Notes under the pieces: generated by a model
What the model was told of the DNA's origin: nothing
What the model saw: the letters and a program-made list of their open reading frames with translations, nothing else
Databases searched by the model: none
Shown: piece by piece, positions 17,377-26,783 of the stretch
Position numbering within the stretch: position 1 is the first letter of the stretch
Layout of the letters: every line of letters starts with the position of its first letter
NCBI GenBank assembly: GCA_041739875.1
Contig: JBGSNA010000388.1
Coordinates: forward strand, 1-64,000
Origin: JBBSJZ01 sp041739875
GTDB lineage: Bacteria > Planctomycetota > Planctomycetia > Pirellulales > Pirellulaceae
Length of the DNA: 64,000 bases
Direction of reading: 5' to 3'
Program-made: the position numbers and the translations under genes

Positions 17377-20300
17377 ATGGACTCTCTTTTTTCTTGCGAC
17401 TGGACCGCTCTCGATCCATTGGTTTCAGCCCTCCAGGTTTCAGCGGCAAGTGTTTCGACGCTTCTGGCTGACGGTGCCACCGGCGAGATGGTCGAACAAG
17501 GCATTTCGTGGCAACAACTGGCGACGCTCGCCATCGCAGTTGGCGTCATGGTTTTGCCGTTCATTTTGGGCGGATTTGTCGCCAAGTCGCTAAAGATGCC
17601 GAACTATTCAACTCGCTTCGGCTTTGTGCTGCTGGCGTTGATTTCGAGCATCGTGATCCTGGTTAACAAGTTGCCTGGTCTCGGCGTCGACCTTCGCGGC
17701 GGTACGATCCTGGTTTATGAAATTGATCCAGGAAAGAATCGCGTTTCGGAAGGCGAGGAGCGACAAAAGATCGTCTCCGAAGACTTAATTGAACCGCTCA
17801 GCCGCCGAATCAATCCGAGCGGCACGCAAGAAATCGTGATTCGTCCTTACGGCGATACGCAAATCGAAATCATTATTCCTGAAACTCAAGATACGGAAGT
17901 TCGCCGAATCAAGAGCCGGATCGAGGAAGCGGGTATTTTGCGGTTTGCAATTCTCGCCAATCGCGCCGACCACCAGCGAACGATCGACCTAGCCGCTGAG
18001 CAATCAGAGTCCGACAGCCAAAGTATCCGCACAAGTGATGTCGTATTGGACGTCAACAAAGAGATCATCGGTCGCTGGGCACGTGTGGATCGTGAAGATG
18101 AGTCGAAAGCCATTAACGGAGTTCGTCCGCTTCGAATGAACGTCGGCGATGCTGTTTCGCGAAATCCCTCGACGGGCCAGTTCCTCGATATTCCCTTCGA
18201 AGTTCGAGGTGAGAACGGCGAATTCATGACAGCTCGTTGGTTACAGGATCAAGGGATCAATGACCTCGAAGTCTTGATGATTGTCGACCCAGAATTGGAT
18301 ATTAAAGGCGAAGACCTAGCGTTTGCGGCTAGCACGTTTGACCAAAACGGTAATCCCGCGGTTGCCTTCAATTTGACTGACTCAGGTTCGGGGCGTTTTT
18401 TCGCTCTTACCACGAATAACTCGCCGGTCGGCAACCGCCAACGGCAACTCGGCATCATCCTCGATGACGACTTACTTTCGGCGCCGAACATTCTGCAACC
18501 GATTCGCACCGAAGGTCGCATCACGGGTAACTTTACCCGTGAAGAAGTTGATGGATTGGTTGCAATTTTGAAAGCTGGGCAATTGCCAGCTGCGTTGACC
18601 AAGCAACCGATCGCTGAGAACCAAATTGCTGCGACACTCGGCTCGGACACCATCACGAAGGGTGTGTTCGCGATTGCCACTTCCTTGATTCTTGTTCTCG
18701 TGTTCATTCTGTTCTATTACCGTTTCTCAGGCCTCGTCGCTTGCACCGCATTGCTGCTCAACTTGGCAATGATTTTGGCCACCATGGTCTTGATCAACCA
18801 ACCATTGACGCTGCCTGGGCTTGCCGGTTTGGTGCTCACCGTGGGCATGTCAGTCGACGCGAACGTCTTGATTTTCGAAAGGCTCCGCGAAGAGCTCGCC
18901 AAAGGTTCAGCGCCTCGCATGGCCATTCGCAACGGTTTCGCTCGTGCGACGACAACGATCGTTGACGCGAACTTGACGACTTTGATCACGGCGATCGTGT
19001 TGTACGCGATCGGAACAGACCAGATTCGTGGATTTGCGGTGACGTTGATCCTCGGCATCCTGTACTCAATGTTCACCGCGATTTACATGTCACGCACGAT
19101 TTTCGATGTGGCTGAGCGTCAAGGCTTCTTGTCTCTGTCGATGTCCGACATGGTGAATTCGATTCGCCGTGGTGCGACGAGCAGCGGCCAAATCGATTTC
19201 ATGGGCAAAGGAAAATTAGCCTTGGCCGTTTCTGGCTTACTCATGGTCGTTGGTCTGGCATCACTGATCGCTCGCGGAAGCAGCATTCTCGATATCGACT
19301 TTGCAGGCGGATCTTCGGTCCAGTTCCGAATCGATAAGCCCACACCGGCGGACGAAATTCGTCGAATTGTCAAGTCATCACTCAACACCGACCCAGCTGA
19401 GCAAGTCCAATACACTGTGACGGCAGTGAGTGTCGGAGATAGTCCTGACAATACTGTTTACAAGGTCGATTCATCTGTTGCTGAGGTTGACGATCTGAAG
19501 GACGCACTGGCCAAGGGTTTTGCCAACGAAAACTCAGTCGGGTTGGTGACGTACGAAGTCAACGTCAAGGCGGAGGGCGGTGCAAGCTATCGCCCCGCTT
19601 TGCCAAAGAACACGATCGGTGACTCCAACGGTGTGATGCTCACCGCAGCACGAGCACAGGAAGCACCGGCTACAGACACACCAGTCACAGATGCACAAGC
19701 TACCGATGCACTACCAGCCGATGCACTACCAGCCGATGCACCAGTCACCGATGCACCAGTCACCGATGCACCTGCAGCAAACGAAAACGGTTCTCTGTCA
19801 GCTCCCGACAAGGCGGTAACTACTCGCCGAGTGATTGAGTTCAGCATCGAAGGTCAGTCAAGTGCGGCAACCATGAACGGCCTAACGTTGATTGACGAGT
19901 TGTTGAAAGCAGCGAACGAGGTTTCGGTGGCGCTCAATGAACGCGTGATTGACTTGATGCCTGCGGGTGCTGGTTCCGAAGCGTGGGAGGTTGGATCGTC
20001 GCTTCCTTTCTCAAGTTGGACAGTCCAGTTGCCGCTCGCTGCGGAGCAAGCAGACCAAGTGATCAATCAATTCAAAGAAACTCTCGGAAGCGATCCTGTT
20101 TGGATCAGCAGCAGCAGCGTTGGGGGCCAGGTTGCCGGTGACATGGTTGGACGTGCATTCGGAGCCTTGTTTGCCAGCTTGCTATGTATTGTGGGCTATA
20201 TTTGGTTCCGATTCCAACGCGTGTTCTACGGATTAGCGGCCGTAGCCGCGCTGGTACATGATGTGGTTATCACACTCGGTGCGATTGCCATCAGCTACTG

Positions 20301-20688
20301 GGTTGCGGATGCTTTAGGCTTCCTGTTGATCGATCCGTTCAAGATCAGCTTGACGGTTGTGGCTGCGATTTTGACGATCATCGGTTATTCGCTGAACGAT
20401 ACCATCGTCATCTTTGACCGTATTCGCGAAACCAAGGGCAAAGCTGTACGGCTGACAAGCGAAATGATCAACAATAGCATCAACCAAACGCTCAGTCGAA
20501 CGATGTTGACATCGATCACGACGTTGATTGTGGTGGTTCTTCTTTATGCTTTTGGCGGTGAAGGAATTCATGCCTTTGCATTCTGCTTGGTTGTGGGTGT
20601 GATTGTTGGAACTTACAGCAGCGTGTTTATTGCGAGCCCAATATTGCTCTGGTTGCTTGATCGCGAGCAACGCACCAAAGCCGCTTAG
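17377..20688 (+). CDS. secDF: Fused protein-export membrane protein SecDF
   Basis: SecD and SecF occur in one chain of 1,103 residues, starting at ATG 17377. The SecD half has GVDLRGGTILVYEID near residue 105, IRPYGDTQIEIIIP, a large periplasmic P1 region, and transmembrane motifs TLPGLAGLVLTVGMSVDANVLIFERLREEL near 485. The SecF half starts near 610, with LDIDFAGGSSVQF and later GYSLNDTIVIFDRIRE. SecDF uses the proton gradient to pull secreted proteins through. Between the SecF start motif and its last membrane block is a low-complexity insert (residues ~760-805) rich in Ala, Asp, Pro and Thr. It follows yajC and ends before a strong hairpin. Confidence 0.95.
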   Translation: MDSLFSCDWTALDPLVSALQVSAASVSTLLADGATGEMVEQGISWQQLATLAIAVGVMVLPFILGGFVAKSLKMPNYSTRFGFVLLALISSIVILVNKLPGLGVDLRGGTILVYEIDPGKNRVSEGEERQKIVSEDLIEPLSRRINPSGTQEIVIRPYGDTQIEIIIPETQDTEVRRIKSRIEEAGILRFAILANRADHQRTIDLAAEQSESDSQSIRTSDVVLDVNKEIIGRWARVDREDESKAINGVRPLRMNVGDAVSRNPSTGQFLDIPFEVRGENGEFMTARWLQDQGINDLEVLMIVDPELDIKGEDLAFAASTFDQNGNPAVAFNLTDSGSGRFFALTTNNSPVGNRQRQLGIILDDDLLSAPNILQPIRTEGRITGNFTREEVDGLVAILKAGQLPAALTKQPIAENQIAATLGSDTITKGVFAIATSLILVLVFILFYYRFSGLVACTALLLNLAMILATMVLINQPLTLPGLAGLVLTVGMSVDANVLIFERLREELAKGSAPRMAIRNGFARATTTIVDANLTTLITAIVLYAIGTDQIRGFAVTLILGILYSMFTAIYMSRTIFDVAERQGFLSLSMSDMVNSIRRGATSSGQIDFMGKGKLALAVSGLLMVVGLASLIARGSSILDIDFAGGSSVQFRIDKPTPADEIRRIVKSSLNTDPAEQVQYTVTAVSVGDSPDNTVYKVDSSVAEVDDLKDALAKGFANENSVGLVTYEVNVKAEGGASYRPALPKNTIGDSNGVMLTAARAQEAPATDTPVTDAQATDALPADALPADAPVTDAPVTDAPAANENGSLSAPDKAVTTRRVIEFSIEGQSSAATMNGLTLIDELLKAANEVSVALNERVIDLMPAGAGSEAWEVGSSLPFSSWTVQLPLAAEQADQVINQFKETLGSDPVWISSSSVGGQVAGDMVGRAFGALFASLLCIVGYIWFRFQRVFYGLAAVAALVHDVVITLGAIAISYWVADALGFLLIDPFKISLTVVAAILTIIGYSLNDTIVIFDRIRETKGKAVRLTSEMINNSINQTLSRTMLTSITTLIVVVLLYAFGGEGIHAFAFCLVVGVIVGTYSSVFIASPILLWLLDREQRTKAA
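19680..19772 (+). repeat. 15-base tandem repeat inside secDF
   Basis: Six imperfect copies of a 15-base unit of the form CCAGTCACCGATGCA / CTACCAGCCGATGCA encode an Ala-Pro-Val-Thr-Asp-like pentapeptide series. The repeat keeps frame and lies in a periplasmic, non-conserved stretch of the SecF half. Confidence 0.75.
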
Positions 20689-20716
20689 TTCTTTTTTTGC
20701 AATGCTTGATTTCGAT

Positions 20717-20743
20717 GCCGGAGTTCTTTGGGAGAACTCCGGC
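20717..20743. terminator. Strong hairpin after secDF
   Basis: GCCGGAGTTCT (20717-20727) pairs perfectly with AGAACTCCGGC (20733-20743) around a five-base loop. There is no T tract after it on the plus strand, so it may end transcription with Rho or protect the mRNA end. It starts 29 bases after the secDF stop. Confidence 0.65.
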
Positions 20744-20868
20744 TGGAAACGGCTTCGAGCTAGCGATATGTTAGAAGTGAGCGTCGGCAGCTTGTTGGGG
20801 CGATGCTCTTTCTCATCCAAGTTGCGATTTCGAAACGTGTGGCATCCAATCTAGATGGACTGAAGTGG

Positions 20869-22962
20869 ATGGCGAGTCTTGCACAGATTGATTTGCGGAT
20901 CGCTTTTTTAGCCTTCTGGTTCGCAACGAGCTTCGTAGCGGTTGACCAAGCTCGCTCAGCGGAAGTGAACCCCGAGGTGCCTTCGGCGACTGCAAACACA
21001 GGATTGACTGATGCGTTGCTTCCGTGGCAGCAGCGTTTGGAAGCGGATCTGGCGTATCTTTGCAGCGACGAGTTGCAAGGTCGAAGTGTGACTGACGAGT
21101 CGATTCACGTCGCCGCTAATTATGTCGCCGAACGATTCCTTGAAATTGGCTTAGACATCAATCTATTCTCTGGAACGCCACTTCAGCGAGTTGAAACGTT
21201 CGTGGGCACTCAATCCGGTGCAATCGAGAACAATCGATTGAACTTTCAATGGGGCCGAGGCACTGGCACGACCGATGCGGTGACAACCGTGTTAGGCGAA
21301 TCGATGAATCCGCTTGCGATTGGAGTTGGAAAAACTCAAGTTCAGGGTCGAGTCGTCTTTGCTGGGTATGGCATCACCGCACCCGAGTTTGGGTATGACG
21401 ATTATACAAACCTGGATGTGCGCGGCGCAATCGTGATCGTGCTTCGCAAGGAGCCTCGCAACGCCGACCCCCAAAGTCGATTCGACGGTACCAAGACGAC
21501 AACGCATGCGTACTTTTCGACGAAAGTAACGAATGCGATGCGTCATGGTGCGGCTGGGATCATCATTGTCAATGATCGCGCCAGTGTGACGGAGTCTGCC
21601 GAAAAGCTAACGGACATGATTCGGCGTGAGAAGCGAAGGAAGGTCCAAATTCAGGAGCGATTGGCTGAGTTACCGCCGGAGGCAACGAACACGCGAGAAT
21701 CGCTCCATTCGACGCTCGTTGGTATCGATTCCATAAATGCCGGATATGAGAATGATCTGAAACGAGTTTCCGACGGAGTCTTAGGAATCAGCGAAGCTGG
21801 TGATCGAGCGGATTCGTCAACTAATATCCCCGTTTTTTGCCTGGCGCGATCAAAGTTAGATGAGTTGCTGGGACCACAAACTCGTTCCACCATTGACGAC
21901 ATCGAAAGGCAACTGGACAGCCAACAGGCCCCGTTCAGCTTTGAATTCAGTGGGATCAAGGCGGAACTTGAAGTTGAGCTGAAATCCAATGTACGACTGA
22001 GCGACAATGTGATCGGCGTGTTGCCCGGCCGTGGCGTACTCGCAGAAGAGACTGTGGTGATCGGAGCTCACTATGACCATGTCGGAACGGGCGGATACGG
22101 TTCGCTTGCGCCTGGCACGATCGCGATACACAACGGGGCGGACGACAATGCGAGCGGAACGTCCACGCTCATCGCATGTGCCTTGTTGCTCAAAGAGCGT
22201 CTCAAGGCGTTTGACACGCACCGCCGAGTCGTATTCATCGCCTTCACCGCAGAAGAACGCGGGTTACTTGGCAGCGCCCATTACGTGCGAAACCCACGAT
22301 TTCCCTTAGGCAACACCGTTGCGATGGTGAATTTGGATATGGTCGGACGGTTGCGAGATAATGAGCTCATGGTCTACGGCACTGGAAGCGGCGATTCATT
22401 GGACCAAGTCCTCGAGCAAGCGAACTTCAAGCACCAATTCAATCTCTTCAAAGTGGCGTCGGGCTACGGTCCAAGTGACCACCAGTCGTTTTACGAAGCT
22501 GGCGTGCCGGTGTTGTTCTTTTTCACGGGGCTTCATAACGACTACCACCGCCCCAGTGACGATTTGGAACGAATTAATTTTGAGGGAACATTTCGAATCA
22601 CTGAAATGGTTTGCGACGTCACCTCTCAACTTGCGATTGCGGCGTCACGTCCCCAGCGTTTCGAAACTGATCGAGGCGTTACGATTCGGCGTCAAATGAC
22701 GGCGTACTTGGGTGTAACGCTATCCAATCGCGTCGATCACGTTGTATTGACCGGAGTTACCGACGGTGGTCCGGCCGCTACTGGGGGACTTGAAGTAGGC
22801 GATCGCATTGATCGGATTGGAAAGAGCTCCATTCGAACGGCAACTGACGTCCTCGAATTACTTCGGACTCGCTCACCTGGCGAAACGCTGGATATTTTGC
22901 TCATTCGCGGCAATCAAAGGCTCGAAAAACGCGTCCGATTGCAAGCAAGACCGGACGGATGA
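20869..22962 (+). CDS. Secreted M28-family aminopeptidase with PDZ domain
   Basis: I start at ATG 20869, which gives a signal peptide (DLRIAFLAFWFATSFVAV); an earlier ATG at 20803 would add 22 residues. A PA-type insert (VFAGYGITAPEFGYDDY) interrupts the protein before the M28 core. Zinc ligands appear as GAHYDHVG, NGADDNASGTS, TAEERGLLGS (Glu base), NLDMVGR and LHNDYHRPSDD. The last ~95 residues are a PDZ domain (YLGVTLSNR...GGLEVGDRIDRIG). M28 enzymes remove N-terminal amino acids outside the cytoplasm. Between PA and core lies a charged helical insert of about 90 residues. It is likely read from its own promoter after the secDF hairpin. Confidence 0.9.
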   Translation: MASLAQIDLRIAFLAFWFATSFVAVDQARSAEVNPEVPSATANTGLTDALLPWQQRLEADLAYLCSDELQGRSVTDESIHVAANYVAERFLEIGLDINLFSGTPLQRVETFVGTQSGAIENNRLNFQWGRGTGTTDAVTTVLGESMNPLAIGVGKTQVQGRVVFAGYGITAPEFGYDDYTNLDVRGAIVIVLRKEPRNADPQSRFDGTKTTTHAYFSTKVTNAMRHGAAGIIIVNDRASVTESAEKLTDMIRREKRRKVQIQERLAELPPEATNTRESLHSTLVGIDSINAGYENDLKRVSDGVLGISEAGDRADSSTNIPVFCLARSKLDELLGPQTRSTIDDIERQLDSQQAPFSFEFSGIKAELEVELKSNVRLSDNVIGVLPGRGVLAEETVVIGAHYDHVGTGGYGSLAPGTIAIHNGADDNASGTSTLIACALLLKERLKAFDTHRRVVFIAFTAEERGLLGSAHYVRNPRFPLGNTVAMVNLDMVGRLRDNELMVYGTGSGDSLDQVLEQANFKHQFNLFKVASGYGPSDHQSFYEAGVPVLFFFTGLHNDYHRPSDDLERINFEGTFRITEMVCDVTSQLAIAASRPQRFETDRGVTIRRQMTAYLGVTLSNRVDHVVLTGVTDGGPAATGGLEVGDRIDRIGKSSIRTATDVLELLRTRSPGETLDILLIRGNQRLEKRVRLQARPDG

Positions 22963-23162
22963 AGTGGTTGCTAGCGAAAAAAGATTTATCCAGGAACTTA
23001 TAAAGACACCTATTTCAATCTTTACTCTCAACGGTCACGTTGACACAATCGGGCCACAGATACGAAGCGTCGAACGGATATTCGGCGTAATTGACCTCGG
23101 GCTTTTTCGCACCGAGCGTCGGTGACACTCACAGGCGCACCCACTACGCAAGGAGAGCGAAC

Positions 23163-23774
23163 GTGCGATTTTTCGGCAAAGCGGCCATCCTCATGGCCAT
23201 CATTAGCACCACCACGACCTTTACCCCAGCACCGGCGAAAGCCGAAGACACTGGACATCGGATTGCCGTGGTCGACGTCGCCTACATTTTCAAGGAGCAT
23301 GCGGGCATCAAGTCACAAGTTGAAAAGGTCGAAACCGATCTGAAAAACTATGACGTTGAATTGACAGGCAAGCGAGACGAGCTCAAGAATTCTGCTGAGC
23401 AATTGAAAACCTTTAAGGTTGGAACGCCCGACTACACTCGCCAAGAAGAGTTGGTCGCATCACTCGAGTCCAAGCTTCGATTGGACATGGCTCGCAAACG
23501 CAAAGAACTTGCAGATGCCGAAGCACGAATTTACTTCGACAATTACCAACGGATTGCTGCGGGCGTAAAATTTCTCGCCCAGCACTACAAGATCAACATT
23601 GTGCTTCGTTACAACAGCGAAGAAATGGATCTTGAAAGAGGTGATTCCGTCATTCGTGGCGTGATGAAGAGCATTGTCTATCACGATGAAGCGCTTGATA
23701 TGACCAAGGGTGTGATGCAGTACTTGGACCAAACGATGAAAGTCGCTGAGGCTCCCGGAACTACACGTCAGTAA
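23163..23774 (+). CDS. OmpH/Skp-family periplasmic chaperone
   Basis: The GTG at 23163 is preceded by AAGGAGAG with good spacing and gives a signal peptide ending near APAKAED. The mature part (about 180 residues) has IAVVDVAYIFKEH, typical of OmpH strand 1, then a long charged coiled coil (residues ~50-130) and a conserved end with INIVLRYNSEEMD. Skp/OmpH holds outer-membrane proteins in solution across the periplasm. In proteobacteria it also lies close to lpx genes, as here with lpxC 114 bases downstream. A longer in-frame start at 23091 lacks a signal peptide. Confidence 0.88.
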   Translation: MRFFGKAAILMAIISTTTTFTPAPAKAEDTGHRIAVVDVAYIFKEHAGIKSQVEKVETDLKNYDVELTGKRDELKNSAEQLKTFKVGTPDYTRQEELVASLESKLRLDMARKRKELADAEARIYFDNYQRIAAGVKFLAQHYKINIVLRYNSEEMDLERGDSVIRGVMKSIVYHDEALDMTKGVMQYLDQTMKVAEAPGTTRQ

Positions 23775-23791
23775 CATTGTCGTTCAATTCG

Positions 23792-23865
23792 GGCCGTGGC
23801 AAGCGAATTGCTCACGGCCTCATTCAACTAGTTTTGCAATCCCGCGGTTCGTTATTTACGAACCG
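23792..23865. promoter_or_regulatory. Two hairpins between ompH and lpxC
   Basis: GGCCGTG (23792-23798) pairs with CACGGCC (23813-23819), and CGGTTCGT (23845-23852) pairs with ACGAACCG (23858-23865) around a five-base loop. Neither has a clean T tract. The second ends nine bases before the lpxC ribosome-binding site (GGGAGG), so it may affect lpxC translation. Confidence 0.45.
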
Positions 23866-23888
23866 TGGTTTGGCAGGGAGGCCAAAGC

Positions 23889-24785
23889 GTGAACACTTCA
23901 CGCAACGAACATACAATTGCCACAACCTGTGAAATATCAGGCCGTGGTTATTGGAGCGGACGTGAAGTCCGTGTTTGCATCGATCCCGCTTCGGCAGGCA
24001 CGGGCATTCAACTCGTTCGAGACGACCTGCCCGGGGCGCCAACATGCCCCGCATCGATAGACTATCGACTCGACGCCGCATTGAGAACGAATTTGATCCA
24101 TGGCGACGCAAAGTTCCAGATGGTGGAGCACCTTCTGGCCGCTTTGACAGCGATGGAGATCGATAACTGCATCGTCGCGATTGATGGGGAAGAGTTCCCG
24201 GGTCTCGATGGTAGCAGTGCGGCTTATGTCGAAGCGCTTCGTGGTGCGGGTCTTATTATCCAGGCTCGTGCGAAACATCGGTTGGTTGTTACCGAGACGA
24301 TTCGAATCGAAGAGCAAGGTTGTTGGCTGGAAGCGTCACCAACGACGGACGGTCGTGCGTATTACGAGTACCGACTGAGTTTCGATGACCCAACACCCAT
24401 CGCTGCCCAAACCTTCGGTCTCTTTTTGACACCGTACCAGTTTATCCGTGACGTTTCGCGAGCTAGGACTTTTGTCACCGAAAGTCAAGCGTCTCAGATT
24501 CGCTCTAGCGGACTGGCCGCACATGTGACGAATCAAGAATTATTAGTGATCGGTTCCAACGGCCCAATCGACAATACGCTTCATTATCCAAACGAGTGTG
24601 CTCGACACAAAACGCTTGACTTGATCGGTGACCTCGCACTCGCGGGGATCGATCTTGTAGGGCGTTTCGTATCATTTCGCGGCGGACACAATCTCAATGG
24701 AAAAATGGCAAAACGTTTAGCTGAATTAGCAAATTCCGAAAGCCAGAAGTCGACGCAAAAGACGACTTGGCGGCGGGCTGCATAA
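23889..24785 (+). CDS. lpxC: UDP-3-O-acyl-N-acetylglucosamine deacetylase
   Basis: The 298-residue product has all LpxC zinc and catalytic segments: VEHLLAAL near residue 80 (His), FPGLDGSSAAYVEAL, PNECARHKTLDLIGDLALAG near 240 (His and Asp ligands) and GGHNLNGKMAKRL near 270 (catalytic His). It carries out the committed step of lipid A synthesis. The GTG at 23889 has GGGAGG eight bases upstream. YHLPN-like FGxFLTPYQFIRDVSRARTF is also present. lpxA follows 76 bases later. This shows that the organism can make lipid A, as is known for many planctomycetes. Confidence 0.95.
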   Translation: MNTSRNEHTIATTCEISGRGYWSGREVRVCIDPASAGTGIQLVRDDLPGAPTCPASIDYRLDAALRTNLIHGDAKFQMVEHLLAALTAMEIDNCIVAIDGEEFPGLDGSSAAYVEALRGAGLIIQARAKHRLVVTETIRIEEQGCWLEASPTTDGRAYYEYRLSFDDPTPIAAQTFGLFLTPYQFIRDVSRARTFVTESQASQIRSSGLAAHVTNQELLVIGSNGPIDNTLHYPNECARHKTLDLIGDLALAGIDLVGRFVSFRGGHNLNGKMAKRLAELANSESQKSTQKTTWRRAA

Positions 24786-24861
24786 ACGGCTATAAACCTC
24801 AACCGCTCGCGGCAGGACGCCAAGCGAACATCAAAACCGTCAAAGGATTGTCGGAGTCAAA

Positions 24862-25671
24862 ATGAGTGCGAATATCGCTCAGACCGCCGTTGTCGACCCA
24901 CGGGCTCGATTAGGCAACAACGTTCGCATCGGACACTTTTGTGTGATCGGTCCCGATGTCACCATTGGTGACAATACATTGCTCGAAGAGCATGTTGTCG
25001 TCTCGGGGGTTACCCAAATCGGAGAAGATAACCACTTCTTCCCGGGCTGTGTCATCGGAGCTCATCCGCAAGACATCAGTTACAAGGGTGCTCCCACGCG
25101 AGTCTCGATCGGTGACGGCAATGTGTTCCGTGAACACTGCACCGTGAATCGCGGAACCGAGAAAGACGATGGACTCACCGAAGTCGGTAACAACAACTAC
25201 TTCATGGTGAACACTCATATTGCACACGACTGCAAACTTGGGGATCGCATTGTGATTGCCAACAATGGAATGCTGGGCGGGCATGTGCGTGTCGAAAATG
25301 ACGTGACGATCGCCGGTGGTGTTGGCGTTCACCACTTTGCATCCGTCGGTCGACTTAGTTTTGTCGGTGCGATGAGTCTGGTGCTTCACGACGTGCCGCC
25401 GTACATGATTGCCGAGGGCCGTCCGACACGACCACGTTGCAGTAACGTCGTTGGACTCAAACGACACAATTTCCCAGCCGATGATATTCGAGTGCTTGGT
25501 GAAGCCTTCAAATTGCTTTACCGCCAACGAGTTGGACTCGACCAAGCGAAGGATTTGCTGCTCAATAGCGGCCCGATCCGACCTGTTATCAAGCACCTTT
25601 TTGATTTTCTCGAACTCTCCAACGGCGGTCGTCACGGCCGTGGGCGAGACCGACGGAGGATGGCGGCGTGA
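24862..25671 (+). CDS. lpxA: Acyl-ACP:UDP-N-acetylglucosamine O-acyltransferase
   Basis: The 269-residue product is a left-handed beta-helix acyltransferase with hexapeptide repeats. Family marks are IGAHPQDISYKG near residue 70, FREHCTVNRGT near 95, NTHIAHDCKLGD near 125 (catalytic His) and GGHVRVEN near 145. The C-terminal helical domain (RQRVGLDQAKDLL) is present. LpxA adds the first 3-hydroxyacyl chain in lipid A synthesis. The ATG has GGAG eight bases before it. The stop overlaps the GTG of the next gene, so the two are translationally coupled. The Arg/Gly-rich end (GGRHGRGRDRRR) is longer than usual. Confidence 0.95.
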   Translation: MSANIAQTAVVDPRARLGNNVRIGHFCVIGPDVTIGDNTLLEEHVVVSGVTQIGEDNHFFPGCVIGAHPQDISYKGAPTRVSIGDGNVFREHCTVNRGTEKDDGLTEVGNNNYFMVNTHIAHDCKLGDRIVIANNGMLGGHVRVENDVTIAGGVGVHHFASVGRLSFVGAMSLVLHDVPPYMIAEGRPTRPRCSNVVGLKRHNFPADDIRVLGEAFKLLYRQRVGLDQAKDLLLNSGPIRPVIKHLFDFLELSNGGRHGRGRDRRRMAA

Positions 25672-26765
25672 GTCGACTACGCATTGCAGTTGTAGGTGCG
25701 GGGCACCTTGGACGAATCCACGCCAAGCTGATTGGCCAAGTTGACGGCGCCGAGTTAGTCGCCGTCAGCGACCCATTTGAAGCGGCGAGGATCCAAGCCG
25801 AGACTCAGTTTGGTGTTGGGACGTTTGCTGATTACCGCGACGTCATTCCCCATGTCGACGCTGCTGTGATCGCGGCACCCACCGACGCGCATGCCGAGAT
25901 TGCGACGGAATTCCTTCGAGCGGGCAAGCACCTGTTTGTGGAAAAACCACTGACCGTTCACAGTGCCGATGCCCAACGGTTAGCTATGCTTGCTGAGTCA
26001 CGCCGTTTGACGCTGCAAGTAGGACATGTTGAGCGATTCAATCCTGCGTTCACTGCGCTTGGCGACTTGGCAGTTGACGTCAAGTATGTCGAAGCTGTTC
26101 GAGCGTCGCGATTTCCAGGCCGTTGTCTCGATGTTGGCGTCGTGATGGATTTGATGATTCACGATATCGATCTCGTACTTGCAATGACGAATGCTAATGT
26201 GCGAAGCATTTCAGCGAGCGGGCTTAGTATCGTCAGTTCTCACGAAGATATTGCTGAAGCTCGAATCGAGTTTGAATGTGGTATGGTCGCCAACTTGAAG
26301 GCGTCACGCATCAGCCCTACAGCCGCCCGATCCATGCAAATTTTCGGTGCCAATGGATTTGCGGAGATTGATTTTGGTGCGCCGTCGCTTAACGTCGTGC
26401 GCCCCTGCGTTACGCTGCAGAATCGTGCATTCGACCTTGCCAGCGAGACAACCAATCCACTGAAGTACGCCGACACACTTTTTGGTGAACGCTTGCGATG
26501 CGAAACGATTTCACTTGAATCTCGCAATGCGATTCTCGATGAATTGCATGACTTTGTAATCAGCGTGCAATCAGGAATATCGCCCACCGTGAACGGTGCT
26601 GACGGAGCTCGCGCGGTTGTGGTTGCGGATGGAATACTCGAGTCGATCAGGCAACGAGCTTGGTATGCCGAAGCGGCTGATACAGAAAAGGGCGCTCACG
26701 CTCAAATTCGGGAACGAATCGAATCGGCGAGTCGACGAATTCATGGTAATAGGCGAGCCGCTTAG
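25668..26765 (+). CDS. Gfo/Idh/MocA-family oxidoreductase coupled to lpxA (GnnA-like)
   Basis: The 365-residue product has a Rossmann start (IAVVGAGHLGRIHAK), the EKPL motif (LFVEKPLTVHS near residue 95) and MIHDIDLVL near 165 with the conserved His. The family oxidises or reduces sugar derivatives with NAD(P). Its GTG overlaps the lpxA stop. In Acidithiobacillus and Leptospira, GnnA of this family oxidises C3 of UDP-GlcNAc beside lpxA, and GnnB aminates it for amide-linked lipid A. The position suggests the same role here, but no aminotransferase follows directly. Inositol-dehydrogenase-like activity is possible. Confidence 0.8.
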   Translation: MSRLRIAVVGAGHLGRIHAKLIGQVDGAELVAVSDPFEAARIQAETQFGVGTFADYRDVIPHVDAAVIAAPTDAHAEIATEFLRAGKHLFVEKPLTVHSADAQRLAMLAESRRLTLQVGHVERFNPAFTALGDLAVDVKYVEAVRASRFPGRCLDVGVVMDLMIHDIDLVLAMTNANVRSISASGLSIVSSHEDIAEARIEFECGMVANLKASRISPTAARSMQIFGANGFAEIDFGAPSLNVVRPCVTLQNRAFDLASETTNPLKYADTLFGERLRCETISLESRNAILDELHDFVISVQSGISPTVNGADGARAVVVADGILESIRQRAWYAEAADTEKGAHAQIRERIESASRRIHGNRRAA

Positions 26766-26783
26766 TGCTCGCGTTGTTGTGGG

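Noticed and set aside
23040..23064. Promoter before ompH (TTGACA at 23040)
   Set aside because: The nearest -10-like hexamer GATACG is only 13 bases away, too close for a sigma-70 promoter, and none fits at 16-18.
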